From Sorangium cellulosum (lineage in GTDB: Bacteria > Myxococcota_A > Polyangia > Polyangiales > Polyangiaceae): a DNA stretch of 64,000 nucleotides. Below are positions 1-8,959 of the stretch, piece by piece (position 1 is the first letter of the stretch; each line of letters begins with the position of its first letter). The position numbers were made by a program, and so were the translations under genes. The notes below the pieces were generated by a model. It made no database searches. It had not been told where the DNA came from and saw only the letters and a list, made by a program, of their open reading frames with translations. The DNA lies in NCBI RefSeq assembly GCF_002950945.1, contig NZ_CP012673.1:7826501-7890500 (forward strand), in the 5' to 3' direction.

Positions 1-2394
1 GCGCGTGAGCTCGCCCGAGACGGTCGAGTAGAGCGGCGTGTGAGGCGCCGTCGCCACGATGGACCCGAGCGCCTGGATCAGCGGCTCCTTCAGGTGGTCC
101 ATCACCGGGCTGTGGTAGGGGACACCCACCTTGAGGAACCGCGCGAAGACGCCCTCGGCCTCGAGCCGCTCCGCGATCGCCGAGAGCGCCTCCGCGTCGC
201 CCGCGAGCGTGATGGCGTCGTCGCTGTTGATCGCCGCGACGGACACCTTGGCTTCCAGGCCTGCGATGTACGCCGGCAGCCGAGCCTCGCTCAGGCCGAC
301 GGCGAGCATCCTTCCCATTCCCTCGGTCGTGGCCTGCAGTCGGCTGCGGTGATAGACGACCAGCACGGCGTCCTCGAAGCTCAGCGCGCCTGCCACGTAC
401 GCGGCGCTCACCTCACCGGCGCTGTGCCCGATCACGGCGCTCGGCGCGATGCCCCACGTCTTCAGGAGCTCGCTGAGCGCGACCTGCACCGCGAAGATCG
501 CGGGCTGAGCGACCGCCGTGTCGGCGATCCCGTCCTTGTCGCCGGCCGCGAGCACCCTGTCGATCAACGACCAGCCGGTGTAGACCTGCAGGGCGGCGCT
601 GCACCGGTCGAACGCCGCGCGGAAGGCGGGCTCGGTGTCGTAGAGCGCGCGCCCCATCCCCGCCCACTGGGTTCCCATGCCCGAGAACACGAAGCAGAGC
701 CGCTGGCGGCCCTCCTCGGGGGCGCGGCCGCTCACGTGGACCGTGGACGGGCGGCCCTCGACGAAGCTCTCCAGCGCGTGCTGGAGCTCCGTCGCGCTGG
801 AGCCCGTCACGGCCAGTCGATGCCGGTGATGCTCGCGCCGGACCGCCGCGGTGTAGCAGATGTGATGCAGCTCGGCGCGACTGGCCTCCTCGCCGCGCTC
901 GCCGTGCTCGCCGCGCCTGAAGGCCGCGGCGGTGGACGCGAGGAACGCCGCATACCTGGCGGCGAGCTGCTTCAACCCTTGCTCGGTCTTCGAGCTGACC
1001 ACGAGCACCTTCACCTCTCCGTGGACCACGGGCGCCTGCGTCGCGCCGTGGTCAGCCGCTCGCGGCGGCTCCTCCACGACGACGTTCGCGTTGGTGCCGC
1101 CGAACCCGAACGAATTGACGATCGCCTTGCGGGTGCCGCCCTTCGTGTCGGGCCACGGCAGCTGGGAGGCGGCGACGCGCAGCCTGAGCGCCTGCAGGTC
1201 GATCGCCGGGTTGATCTCGTGAAAGTGCAGGTTGCCCGGGATGACGCCGTGGTTCATGGCCATGACCGTCTTGATCAGCCCGGCCACGCCCGCCGCCGAC
1301 TCCAGGTGGCCGATGTTGCTCTTGACCGAGCCGATCACACACGGCGCCGCGTCGTCGCGCCGGGCGCCGAGCACGTCGCCCAGGGCGCCCACCTCGATCG
1401 GGTCGCCGACCGCCGTGCCGGTGCCGTGCGCCTCCGCGTACTGGATCTCCGCGCCGTCGATGCCGGCGCGGTCCAGCGAGCGCCGCAAGAGGGCCCGTTG
1501 CGCGTCGCCGCTCGGCACCGTGATGCCGACGGTGTGGCCATCCTGGTTCACCCCCGACGCCTTGATGACCGCCAGGATGGGATCCCCGTCGCGCTGCGCG
1601 TCGGCGAGCTTCTTCAGCAGGACGACGCCGGCGCCCTCGCTGCGCACGTAGCCGTTCGCCGCCTTGTCGAAGCTCTTGCACTTCCCGTCGGGCGACAGCA
1701 TCGACGCCTTGCAGATCGACATGGTGAGCTCCGGCCGCAGCAGGAGGTTCGCGCCCCCGGCCACCGCCAGCCGGCAGTCGCCGTCGAGGAGCGCCTTGCA
1801 CGCGAGATCCAGCGCCACGAGCGACGAGGAGCACGCCGTGTCGAGCGTCACGCTCGGCCCCCGGAAGTCGAACGCATACGAGATGCGGTTCGAAGTCAGG
1901 GTCATCGAGGTGCCGGTCGCGGAGTGGCTGGTGATCAGGCCGTGGGCCATCGCGTCGAGCTGCAGCTGCTCGTAGTCGTGCATGAACTGCCCGACGTACA
2001 CGGCCGTGTCGCTGCCGCGCAGCGCGCGGGCGCTCAGGCCGGCGTTCTCCAGCGCCTCGTACGTCACCTCGAGCAGCCAGCGGTGCTGCGGATCGACCAC
2101 GCTCGCCTCCGCCGGCGAGATGCCGAAGAACAGGGGATCGAACTGGTCGATGCCGTCGACGAACCCGCCCCGGTCGACGTACATCCGGTTCTTCTTCTCC
2201 CGATCCGGATCGAAGTAGGCCTTGTTGTCCCAGCGGTCCTCGGGGACCGGCACGATGCCGTCCCCGCCCGCAAGGAGGAAGCTCCAGAACGCCTCGGGGC
2301 TGTTCGCTCCTCCCGGGAACCGGCACGCCATGCCGATGAGGGCGATGTCGCTGGATGTGCTGCTCAAACACGTCGTAGGATTCGAGTTCTTCAT
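1..2394 (-). CDS. Type I polyketide synthase, N-terminal KS-AT part (cut by window edge)
   Basis: Start of a modular type I polyketide synthase; 798 codons are visible before it runs off the left edge. The protein opens directly with a beta-ketoacyl synthase (about residues 15-440) that keeps its catalytic set: Cys188 in DTACSSS, His323 in EAHGTGT and His363 in KSNIGH. An acyltransferase begins near residue 565 (FSGMGTQW) with nucleophile Ser658 in GHSAGE. Where cis-AT domains normally show HAFH (malonyl) or YASH (methylmalonyl), this one reads VPYH at about 758-761, so the extender unit cannot be read from that rule. No loading ACP precedes the KS; reductive domains and ACP would lie beyond the edge. 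The ATG at 2394 has GGGGAG just upstream. It lies 99 bp downstream of the MFS gene on the same strand, consistent with a biosynthetic operon. The product is unknown. Confidence 0.93.
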   Translation of the reverse strand, partial: MKNSNPTTCLSSTSSDIALIGMACRFPGGANSPEAFWSFLLAGGDGIVPVPEDRWDNKAYFDPDREKKNRMYVDRGGFVDGIDQFDPLFFGISPAEASVVDPQHRWLLEVTYEALENAGLSARALRGSDTAVYVGQFMHDYEQLQLDAMAHGLITSHSATGTSMTLTSNRISYAFDFRGPSVTLDTACSSSLVALDLACKALLDGDCRLAVAGGANLLLRPELTMSICKASMLSPDGKCKSFDKAANGYVRSEGAGVVLLKKLADAQRDGDPILAVIKASGVNQDGHTVGITVPSGDAQRALLRRSLDRAGIDGAEIQYAEAHGTGTAVGDPIEVGALGDVLGARRDDAAPCVIGSVKSNIGHLESAAGVAGLIKTVMAMNHGVIPGNLHFHEINPAIDLQALRLRVAASQLPWPDTKGGTRKAIVNSFGFGGTNANVVVEEPPRAADHGATQAPVVHGEVKVLVVSSKTEQGLKQLAARYAAFLASTAAAFRRGEHGERGEEASRAELHHICYTAAVRREHHRHRLAVTGSSATELQHALESFVEGRPSTVHVSGRAPEEGRQRLCFVFSGMGTQWAGMGRALYDTEPAFRAAFDRCSAALQVYTGWSLIDRVLAAGDKDGIADTAVAQPAIFAVQVALSELLKTWGIAPSAVIGHSAGEVSAAYVAGALSFEDAVLVVYHRSRLQATTEGMGRMLAVGLSEARLPAYIAGLEAKVSVAAINSDDAITLAGDAEALSAIAERLEAEGVFARFLKVGVPYHSPVMDHLKEPLIQALGSIVATAPHTPLYSTVSGELTR

Positions 2395-2493
2395 GGACTC
2401 CCCAGCTTCGGCAGTCGCTTGAAATCGCGTTGAATGTTCGGCGGCCGCGCGCGCCGGCGGCGCTCGACGACGCTCCTCGGGCTCGAGCGGCCG

Positions 2494-3771
2494 TCAGGAC
2501 GCAGGCGCGCGGGCGGTCGCCTGCGGGTATGCCGGCAGATCCCCCATGTGACGGACGCGCGGGATCAGCAGGCCGAGGCCGGAGACGGCGGCGATGATCG
2601 CCCCCGCCCCGCTGATCACCTGACCGACGGACGTCGCGTCGATCAGGTACCCCGCGATGGTCCCCGAGAGCGGGGCCAGGCCGTAGAGCGCGAACATGAC
2701 GAAGCTCATGACCCGCCCCATGTACTCGGGGGGCGTTCGGGTCTGGAACCACGTGGTGCCCGCGACCATGGTGAAGCCGAGCCCCCCGCCCATCGTGAGC
2801 AGCAGGGCGCCGGCGGCGACCCCGCTCTCCACGCGGCCGAGCGTGGTGAAGGCAATCCCGGCGACGAGATCACAACAGAGCACGATCGCGCCGAGCCGCC
2901 TGGCGCTCGGCTTCGTCAGCGCCGCCAGGATCACCCCGAGGATGGTCCCGCAGCCGATCATCGAATAAAGGACGCCGAGCCCCCGCTCGTGCATCCCCAG
3001 CGTGAGCTTCGTCAGGAGCGGCAGGCCCACCATCAGGGGCCCGTGGAGGAAGAAGGAGACGAGGACGAGGTAACCGAGCACCAGCCGGATGCCCGTTTGC
3101 CGCCAGCAGAACTGGACCCCTTCGCGGAGGAGCTCCAGCACCCGCACGGAGGGCGACGGCGCGACCGCGACGTTCATGAAGGACATCAGCACCACGGCGA
3201 CGAGCACCAGGCAGGCGTCCACCGCGAACGCCGCGGCGATGCTCGCGGGATCCGCGCTGCCCGCGGCCGCCCCGCTGAGACGCCGGCTGAGCCAGAGCAG
3301 CCACCCGGCCATGATCGGCCCCACCATCTGGGCCACCTGCAGCGTGCCCATGATGACGCCGTTCCCGAGCCCCAGCTCGGACGGCTTCAGGATCGCGGGC
3401 AGGAGCGACTGGCTCGCCGGCACGCCCACGGCGCCGAGTGTGCCCAGGACCACCGCATACACGGTGAGCAGCCACAGGGGCACGAACGACATCCACGTCA
3501 GCGCGGCCAGGCTGGCCATGACCAGCACGAACGCGACTCGGCTCACGAGGAGCGTCCTCATCGGAGAGAAACGATCCGCGAGGCCGCCGCCGGCGAGGAT
3601 GAAGAAGCCGTTCGAGATGCTGCCCGCCGCCAGCACCGTCGTCATGCTGATCGGGTCGTCGTTCGCTATCGTCAGCACCAGCCACGGCAGCGCGATCGTC
3701 GTGAAGAAGCTCCCTGTCTGAGAGAGCGCGACGCTCGCCCAATGAAGCCTGAAATTACGATTCTGCAACAC
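2494..3771 (-). CDS. MFS efflux transporter (macrolide-exporter-like), next to the PKS
   Basis: Integral membrane exporter of the major facilitator superfamily, about 425 residues and roughly 12 hydrophobic helices. The N-terminal stretch NRNFRLHWASVALSQTGSFF and the loop ADRFSPMRTLLVSRV match the H+-antiporter group that includes EntS/MefA-like exporters (family knowledge). It probably exports the product of the downstream polyketide synthase, or gives self-resistance; this is inferred from position only. The frame is open well upstream of the conserved region without a good ATG, so I chose the GTG at 3771, five residues before the family-typical N-terminus. A TTG a few codons upstream is also possible and no strong ribosome site decides between them. 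Length and helix pattern look complete. Confidence 0.85.
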   Translation of the reverse strand: MLQNRNFRLHWASVALSQTGSFFTTIALPWLVLTIANDDPISMTTVLAAGSISNGFFILAGGGLADRFSPMRTLLVSRVAFVLVMASLAALTWMSFVPLWLLTVYAVVLGTLGAVGVPASQSLLPAILKPSELGLGNGVIMGTLQVAQMVGPIMAGWLLWLSRRLSGAAAGSADPASIAAAFAVDACLVLVAVVLMSFMNVAVAPSPSVRVLELLREGVQFCWRQTGIRLVLGYLVLVSFFLHGPLMVGLPLLTKLTLGMHERGLGVLYSMIGCGTILGVILAALTKPSARRLGAIVLCCDLVAGIAFTTLGRVESGVAAGALLLTMGGGLGFTMVAGTTWFQTRTPPEYMGRVMSFVMFALYGLAPLSGTIAGYLIDATSVGQVISGAGAIIAAVSGLGLLIPRVRHMGDLPAYPQATARAPAS

Positions 3772-4502
3772 AGGACGATCTATGCCTTGTGGACCACCAA
3801 TAGGCAAAACGACTCGATATGTCAAGAACCATTCGCGGCGCTCGGCGAGGCACAGAGCGACAGGACGCGACAGGAGATGCCTTGGGTCAATCCGCTCGGA
3901 CGGCAGCTTTCTCCCATCTGTTTTTCTCCTCGCGTCCTCGCGTCCTCGCGTCCTCGCGCCGGCCGGAGCACGGTTTGGACGGCGGTCCCTCGGCGTCGAG
4001 GACTCTCGCAACACCCCGGAAATGCTGCCGTGCATCTGGAGCGCTCCCGAGGGGCACCCGGCGGTGAGGCCGCCCGTTGCTCCGGCTGCTCCAGCGAGCT
4101 CCTTGTGCTCGAGGTGCGCTCGAGAGCGGCCCACGAGCAACCCACGTTCCGGCCTCGTTTCCACCCGGAGGCGCCTTCGTGAGCCGCACGTCACGTGAAC
4201 GCCGCAAAAAGCCCATGCGCCCGCGGCGCTCGCTGCCGTCCCCTGGTGGGGAGGAGCTTCGCTCGACGTCGCGGTACCCTGATCAGATCGGAGCGCTGGT
4301 GTGTTAAGTACTGTGAACCGATTTCTTTTCCGAGCATCCAGGTTAGTTCGCCGGGCGCTGCGCCTCAAGCTCGCAGGCGGCATGGGCCTCATGCACCCTG
4401 TGCATGGGCCTCGGGTACCCGGATTTCGCCGGCGACTCGTGCGGCCGGTGGGCTGGATCTAGATCCGCTGTGGCGCGGAGGAGGCTCGGCCGGCGCGCGG
4501 CG
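3772..4502. other. Intergenic region without a recognisable gene
   Basis: About 730 bp between the MFS gene and the next minus-strand gene. Open frames here show no domain-like protein sequence and no consistent ribosome site. It holds an octamer tandem repeat near 3927 and a small palindrome (CATGCA...TGCATG at 4390-4406) within a duplicated GCATGGGCCTC. The promoter of the MFS-PKS unit presumably lies in the part nearest 3771, but I cannot point to a clear -35/-10 pair. Confidence 0.6.
3927..3958. repeat. Octamer tandem repeat (TCCTCGCG)x4
   Basis: Four exact head-to-tail copies of TCCTCGCG upstream of the MFS gene. This microsatellite may vary in copy number; no function is evident. Confidence 0.9.
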
Positions 4503-5522
4503 TCATTTCACGTCGTACGCCGCGATCTCGTTGTCGAGGAACAGCGGGAGCAGCACCCGGCTGCGCTTCGTGTCGAAGCCGAGGTCTGCGGGTCCCTTGA
4601 CGTCGGGCACCAGGACCTCGAACGTGCCGCCGGGCTTGCCGCGGTAGAGCGCGTTGCTCTCCCAGCTCGTGACGAGCAGCGTGTCGCCCGCGGCGACCAG
4701 CCCGTCGAGATACCCTTTGGGCATCTTCTGCGCTTCCTGCTTCTTGCCCTTGTCGTCGACGCGGTAGAGCTCCCCGCCGGTCAGGCTGGCGATCCAGACC
4801 GCCTTGTCGAGCACGGCGATCCCGTTCGGCTGGCCGAGCTCCTCGCCCTTGGCGACGCTCCTCGCCTTGCCGTTCTCGATGACCCAGACGCTGTCGGACT
4901 TCGTCGGCTCGGGGATCGGCTTGTCCGTGATCTTGACGCCCGTGTCGGTCGCCCAGATCTTGCCGTCACCGGAGGCCACGACGTCGTTCACGAAGGTCGC
5001 GCCCGGGAGCTTGATATCGGCCTTCGGTTTGCCCGTCTTGAGCTCGAACTGGCGCACGACCGTGATATCCGCGACGTAGAGCGTGTCGCCCTGGATGGCG
5101 AGCCCCTTCGGCGCGTCCAGCTTCGCGCCCTTCTTCCCCCCGGCGATCCACTCGAGCTCGAGGAGCTTGCCCTCCGGGCTCACCTTGGAGATGAAGCCGT
5201 TGCCGTCGGCCGCGCCCGGCGGTCCATTGACGTTGCTCACGAGGTAGACGTCGTTCGCGGCGTCGTAGAGCACCGACTCCGGCGAGGAGAAGCCGACGTC
5301 CTTCACGAGGACCGCGGGCTGGATCGCCTTCGGCGCCTCCGCCTGCGGCTTGGCCGGCTCCGCCGCCGCCTGCGCCTCGCTCGCCGCGGGCGCCGCGGCC
5401 GGGGGCGTCTCCTGCGCGGCCGGCGCCGGGCCCGGCTCCGGGTGGACCGCGGGCTGCTGCGGGGCGCCGCACGCCGCGAGCGAGGCCAGCGCAAGAGATG
5501 AGAGAAGGGCTTTACGCGTCAC
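4503..5522 (-). CDS. Lipoprotein with SMP-30/gluconolactonase-like beta-propeller
   Basis: Predicted outer-envelope lipoprotein of 339 residues. The N-terminus MTRKALLSSLALASLAACG is a lipoprotein signal with Cys at 18. An Ala/Pro/Glu-rich linker follows to about residue 65. The rest looks like a six-bladed beta-propeller of the SMP-30 / strictosidine-synthase-like class: repeated blade starts such as SPESVLYDAANDVYLVSN, APKGLAIQGDTLYVAD and QPNGIAVLDKAVWIAS carry the usual NG/D metal-site style motifs. Such proteins are lactonases or sugar-binding sensors; the substrate cannot be told. It lies 147 bp downstream of the T6SS-associated genes on the same strand, but a palindrome in the gap suggests its own control. 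The start is secure because of the signal peptide. Confidence 0.85.
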   Translation of the reverse strand: MTRKALLSSLALASLAACGAPQQPAVHPEPGPAPAAQETPPAAAPAASEAQAAAEPAKPQAEAPKAIQPAVLVKDVGFSSPESVLYDAANDVYLVSNVNGPPGAADGNGFISKVSPEGKLLELEWIAGGKKGAKLDAPKGLAIQGDTLYVADITVVRQFELKTGKPKADIKLPGATFVNDVVASGDGKIWATDTGVKITDKPIPEPTKSDSVWVIENGKARSVAKGEELGQPNGIAVLDKAVWIASLTGGELYRVDDKGKKQEAQKMPKGYLDGLVAAGDTLLVTSWESNALYRGKPGGTFEVLVPDVKGPADLGFDTKRSRVLLPLFLDNEIAAYDVK

Positions 5523-5599
5523 GATGGGACCTCCGAGATGATCGTGGGACCTCCGGGCGGGCGCGGGTGCGCCGCCCGGTAAGGCGGCTCCCTATTACC

Positions 5600-5619
5600 A
5601 CCGAACGCATCCGTTCGGT
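5600..5619. promoter_or_regulatory. Palindrome ACCGAACG-N4-CGTTCGGT upstream of the propeller lipoprotein gene
   Basis: A perfect 8+8 bp inverted repeat with a 4-bp spacer, about 80 bp upstream of the ATG at 5522 and 50 bp after the stop of the preceding gene. Its size suits a TetR-type operator; it could equally be a short terminator stem, though no T-run follows on the minus strand. Confidence 0.4.
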
Positions 5620-5669
5620 GCGCCCGCGCGGAGCGCCCGTCTTCCGCTCCGCCGCTCGGCGATCCGCCG

Positions 5670-6455
5670 TCACCGAGGCGGCGCGGCCGGAGGGATCTGG
5701 CGCGCCAGCGCGAGGGCCTCGAGCGCGAACGCGTGCGGCTCGAATTGATCCATGGAGAGGTGCGCCGCGGCGATGAGGCGAGCACGAAAGCGCTGGTAGA
5801 GGGGGAGCTTCGTCGCGAGGTCGACGGGGAGGTACACGAGCATCGGGGCCTTGTCCGAGGGCCCCTGGAGCAACGCGCGGAGCTGAGGCGCTCCGCCGAA
5901 CATGCGCTTCTGGTAACGGCGGTGCTCGAGCAGCGCGCGCTCGATCTGCGCGTCGAGGTAGCCTGACGGCACCGCCCGGCGGACCCGCCCGAAGGCCTGG
6001 CGGATGCGGTCCGTGAGGCCCTCGACGACGGCGGGCGCGGTGAGCAGGCCTGGGGTCTTCAGGAAATCGTTCGCGGCGGCGACGGCCGCCTTGAGCGGCT
6101 CGTCCCCGCCGGCGAACGGCGTCGCCGTGGTCACGGCGGCCTTCAGGGCCTCGAGCTCGTCGAACGGAAAGCGCAGCTCTCCCGCGACGAGCACGAGCGG
6201 CGGGGCGAACTTGCCGTCCTCGCGGACCGCGTCGGAGAGCGCCGCGGCCACGCCGTGGCCGTCGGTCGCGGCGGAGCGCGCGAGGATCAAGAACACGTCG
6301 TGGCGGTCCTCCGCGGGGACGGTCTGGCCGGGCAGCTCGGGCCCGGCGGGCGGGTCCCGGCCGGCGTCGTCGACGAGGCGCTGCCAGGGCGGTCGCTTGC
6401 GGATGCGCGCCGTGCTCTTGGGGTCGATCCAGACAAGCTCCAGGGTCTCGGGCAT
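5670..6455 (-). CDS. T6SS-island protein, paralogue of the C-terminal half of the DUF2169 protein
   Basis: A 261-residue soluble protein without signal or membrane segment. Its whole length aligns by eye with the last ~250 residues of the upstream DUF2169 protein. Shared landmarks are LxLVWxxP at the N-terminus, GELRFPFDELEALKA against GELAFPFDELEALKA, TPGLLTAPAVVEGL against TPGLPGAPLVAEGL, and RMFGGAPQLRALL against ALFGGPHVRALF. It is therefore a stand-alone duplicate of that domain. It lies only 23 bp downstream of the DUF2169 gene and so is probably co-transcribed. I do not recognise the domain family; a helper role in loading cargo on VgrG/PAAR is inferred from linkage only. Confidence 0.75.
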   Translation of the reverse strand: MPETLELVWIDPKSTARIRKRPPWQRLVDDAGRDPPAGPELPGQTVPAEDRHDVFLILARSAATDGHGVAAALSDAVREDGKFAPPLVLVAGELRFPFDELEALKAAVTTATPFAGGDEPLKAAVAAANDFLKTPGLLTAPAVVEGLTDRIRQAFGRVRRAVPSGYLDAQIERALLEHRRYQKRMFGGAPQLRALLQGPSDKAPMLVYLPVDLATKLPLYQRFRARLIAAAHLSMDQFEPHAFALEALALARQIPPAAPPR

Positions 6456-6478
6456 GGGGCAGGTTGCTCCTCGGTGGC

Positions 6479-8863
6479 TCAGCGGCGCACGGTCGACGGG
6501 CTCACGATCCCGAGCGCCGCCGCGCGCAGCGCCGCCGGGTGGGTCTCCTGCTCATCCGCCGCGGGGTGCACGTGGGCGAGCAGCCGGACACGGAGCCGCT
6601 GCGCCGCGGGCAGCTTGGCGGCGAGCTCCTCGCACAGGTACGTCGGGATGGGCCCCTCGGCCAGGCCGTGGAAGAGCGCGCGCACGTGAGGCCCGCCGAA
6701 GAGGGCCCGGCGCTGGACGTGGCGGCCGCCGAGCAGCGCGCGCGCCGCGAGCGCGTCGAGCTGGCCCGCCGGCAAGAGGCCGTGCGCCTCGAAGGTCTCG
6801 CGGATGCGCGCCTCGAGGCCCTCGGCGACGAGCGGCGCGCCGGGCAGCCCCGGCGTGCCCAGAAACTCCTTCACCAGGTCGAGGACCGCCCTGGCCTCCG
6901 GATCTGCGCCGGCGTGGGGCGCGGCCGCGGAGAGCATCGCCTTGAGCGCCTCGAGCTCGTCGAACGGAAAGGCGAGCTCTCCTGCCAGGAGGACGATCGG
7001 CTGCAATAGCCGCCCGTCGTCGAGCACGCCCCTGGCGAGCGCGGCGGCGGCGCCCTCGGCGCTGATCGGGCCGCGCGCGAGGATCTCGAACGCCTCGCGC
7101 CGATCTTCGAGGTCGGCCGTGGCCTCGGCGTGTGTGGGGTCGTCGAGATCCTCGTCGAGCGGCTGCTCGTCGAGCGCCTCCAGGACGGGCGCGTGGCGAG
7201 GGTCCTTGCGGAGGCGCGCGAGGCACGGTGGATGGAACCAGACGAGGTGCAGCGCGTCGGGCGTGGCGGTGCGCGGCGCGGGCGACACGGGCGGCGTCCG
7301 CGCGGCGCCCTTCGCGGGCGGGGTGATGGGCAGGGGCGGCAGGGGCGACAGGGGCGGCGCCACCGGGAGCGGTGTCGCGGTCGCCGAAGCGAACGCGGCG
7401 ATGGGCGGGCTCGGTGCGGTGGGGAGCTCGCCTTGCGACGGCGCGGAGCTCGAGGCGGCGCGATGGGCCCACGGGCTCTCCGCCCGGGGGCTCGCGGCGG
7501 GAGGAGGCGGCGCAGACGACACGGGCACCGCGGGCCCGGCGGGGGACGCGGGAGGGATCGAAGATGCGGCGGCCGCGGGCATCTCCGGGACGGCCGGCAT
7601 GGCGATCGTCCCCGTCCCGTCGTCGGATGGCGCCGGCGGCATGGGCATCGGCGGCGGGCGCGGCGCGCCCGGAGGGCGGAACGGCAGCCCCACGCCATCC
7701 GGGGTGGAGTCGTGCGGCGCCCGGGGGCCCTGCACGGCGGCAAAGGGTAGAGGCGAGGCCCGCGCTGGGGTCATGTCGAGAGACACCGCGACCGTCCGCC
7801 TCTCCGCCTCGGCGTCGAGTGTAGCCTGCTGGGTCGCGTCGACGGCCACATCCCGGAGCTGAGCGACGCGCTCCCAGGTCAGCGGGGGCCCGGGCTCCTC
7901 CATGGCCACGAGGACCCGAGCGGGCTGCGCCGCGTGCTCGAGGCGGATCTGGCCGCGCCACGTCATCGTGCAGAGCCCGCGCGAGGCGTCGATCCAGAGC
8001 GTGTCGGCCCGCATCGCGACGCCTTGCGGCGCGCCCCAGCCCTCGACGAACGCGCGCGGCTGGAGCCCGGGGAGCCGCGTGACGAGCCGCGCGTGCTGGA
8101 AGTGCAGGTTCTCGAGGGTGATCCGCTCGTCGGCGTGGAGCGCCTGCACCTGCTGGTCCCGCGGCGCCGCCTGGAAATGCTCCGGATCGAGGTCGCCGGG
8201 CAGGACCTGATCCTGCCAGCTGTCGGGCAGCCGCGCGGCCGCGGCAGGGCCGAGCAGCGCGCGGCGCGAGGGCCAGCCCCTCGCGATCGGACCGAACCCG
8301 ATCGGCGCGACGGGATCGCTCACCGACGCGATCTCGAGGCCCGGCGGCTGGAGGTTGGGCAACGTGACGCGCCCGTAGATGTCGCGCACGTCGGGGCGCA
8401 CGCCGATGGGGTTGGGCGTATGAGGCCCTCCCGCGGCGCGCTCGTAGACGAGCGGCATGCTGGCGAACCGGGGACCTTCGCGGAGCTCCCCCTGGAGGTC
8501 GAACTGCCGGTCGCAGAAGACCTCGATGCGCTTGTCCACCTCGCCGACCGCGAGCCGGACGAAGAGCGAGCGCACCGGCTGGCGCCCGGGCGCGAACGCG
8601 TGGCCGACGAGGAGGACGTCGGCGTGCGGCTTCATCGGGACGAGGTCCGCGGGCGCGTAGATGCCGAGGCTCGCGCCGCCGGGGTACGGCTGCTCGACGG
8701 CGGCGAGCGGCTCCTGCTCCCCCGCGAGCACCGCCTCGCCGGGCCGCAGGACGAACGTCGCCCGGCAGACCACCGTGAGCACCGGCTTGCTCGGCGGGCG
8801 GTGCCAGACGAGCCAGCCGACCGGCACGTCCGACAGCCCGAGAACAGAGATTCCACCCACCAT
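6479..8863 (-). CDS. DUF2169 T6SS adaptor-like protein with C-terminal partner domain
   Basis: A 794-residue protein. Residues 1 to about 340 are a DUF2169 domain (GWLVWHRPPSKPVLTVVCRA, PMKPHADVLLVGHAFAP, VFCDRQFDLQG, GFGPIARGWPSRR). This family is found with PAAR/VgrG/effector sets, and one member is required for delivery of a DNase effector in Agrobacterium (family knowledge). A Pro/Ala-rich linker covers about 370-520. The last ~250 residues form the domain that is duplicated in the next gene. The start has GGAG 7 nt upstream. It lies 96 bp downstream of the lipoprotein gene and belongs to the island transcribed from 20.7 kb. It is longer than ordinary DUF2169 proteins because of the fused C-terminal domain. 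Confidence 0.85.
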   Translation of the reverse strand: MVGGISVLGLSDVPVGWLVWHRPPSKPVLTVVCRATFVLRPGEAVLAGEQEPLAAVEQPYPGGASLGIYAPADLVPMKPHADVLLVGHAFAPGRQPVRSLFVRLAVGEVDKRIEVFCDRQFDLQGELREGPRFASMPLVYERAAGGPHTPNPIGVRPDVRDIYGRVTLPNLQPPGLEIASVSDPVAPIGFGPIARGWPSRRALLGPAAAARLPDSWQDQVLPGDLDPEHFQAAPRDQQVQALHADERITLENLHFQHARLVTRLPGLQPRAFVEGWGAPQGVAMRADTLWIDASRGLCTMTWRGQIRLEHAAQPARVLVAMEEPGPPLTWERVAQLRDVAVDATQQATLDAEAERRTVAVSLDMTPARASPLPFAAVQGPRAPHDSTPDGVGLPFRPPGAPRPPPMPMPPAPSDDGTGTIAMPAVPEMPAAAASSIPPASPAGPAVPVSSAPPPPAASPRAESPWAHRAASSSAPSQGELPTAPSPPIAAFASATATPLPVAPPLSPLPPLPITPPAKGAARTPPVSPAPRTATPDALHLVWFHPPCLARLRKDPRHAPVLEALDEQPLDEDLDDPTHAEATADLEDRREAFEILARGPISAEGAAAALARGVLDDGRLLQPIVLLAGELAFPFDELEALKAMLSAAAPHAGADPEARAVLDLVKEFLGTPGLPGAPLVAEGLEARIRETFEAHGLLPAGQLDALAARALLGGRHVQRRALFGGPHVRALFHGLAEGPIPTYLCEELAAKLPAAQRLRVRLLAHVHPAADEQETHPAALRAAALGIVSPSTVRR

Positions 8864-8959
8864 GTGCTCGCTCCTACGGCGACTCGTGACTACAGCGATT
8901 CGCGACGCGCCGCCCTCCGCGCGCCTCGGGGACGGCGTCCAGGTACGTCTCCGCGCGGG

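Noticed and set aside
40..2433. A long plus-strand frame opposite the PKS
   Set aside because: Its sequence is Arg/His/Asp-rich antisense noise, while the minus strand gives clear KS and AT catalytic motifs in one uninterrupted frame.
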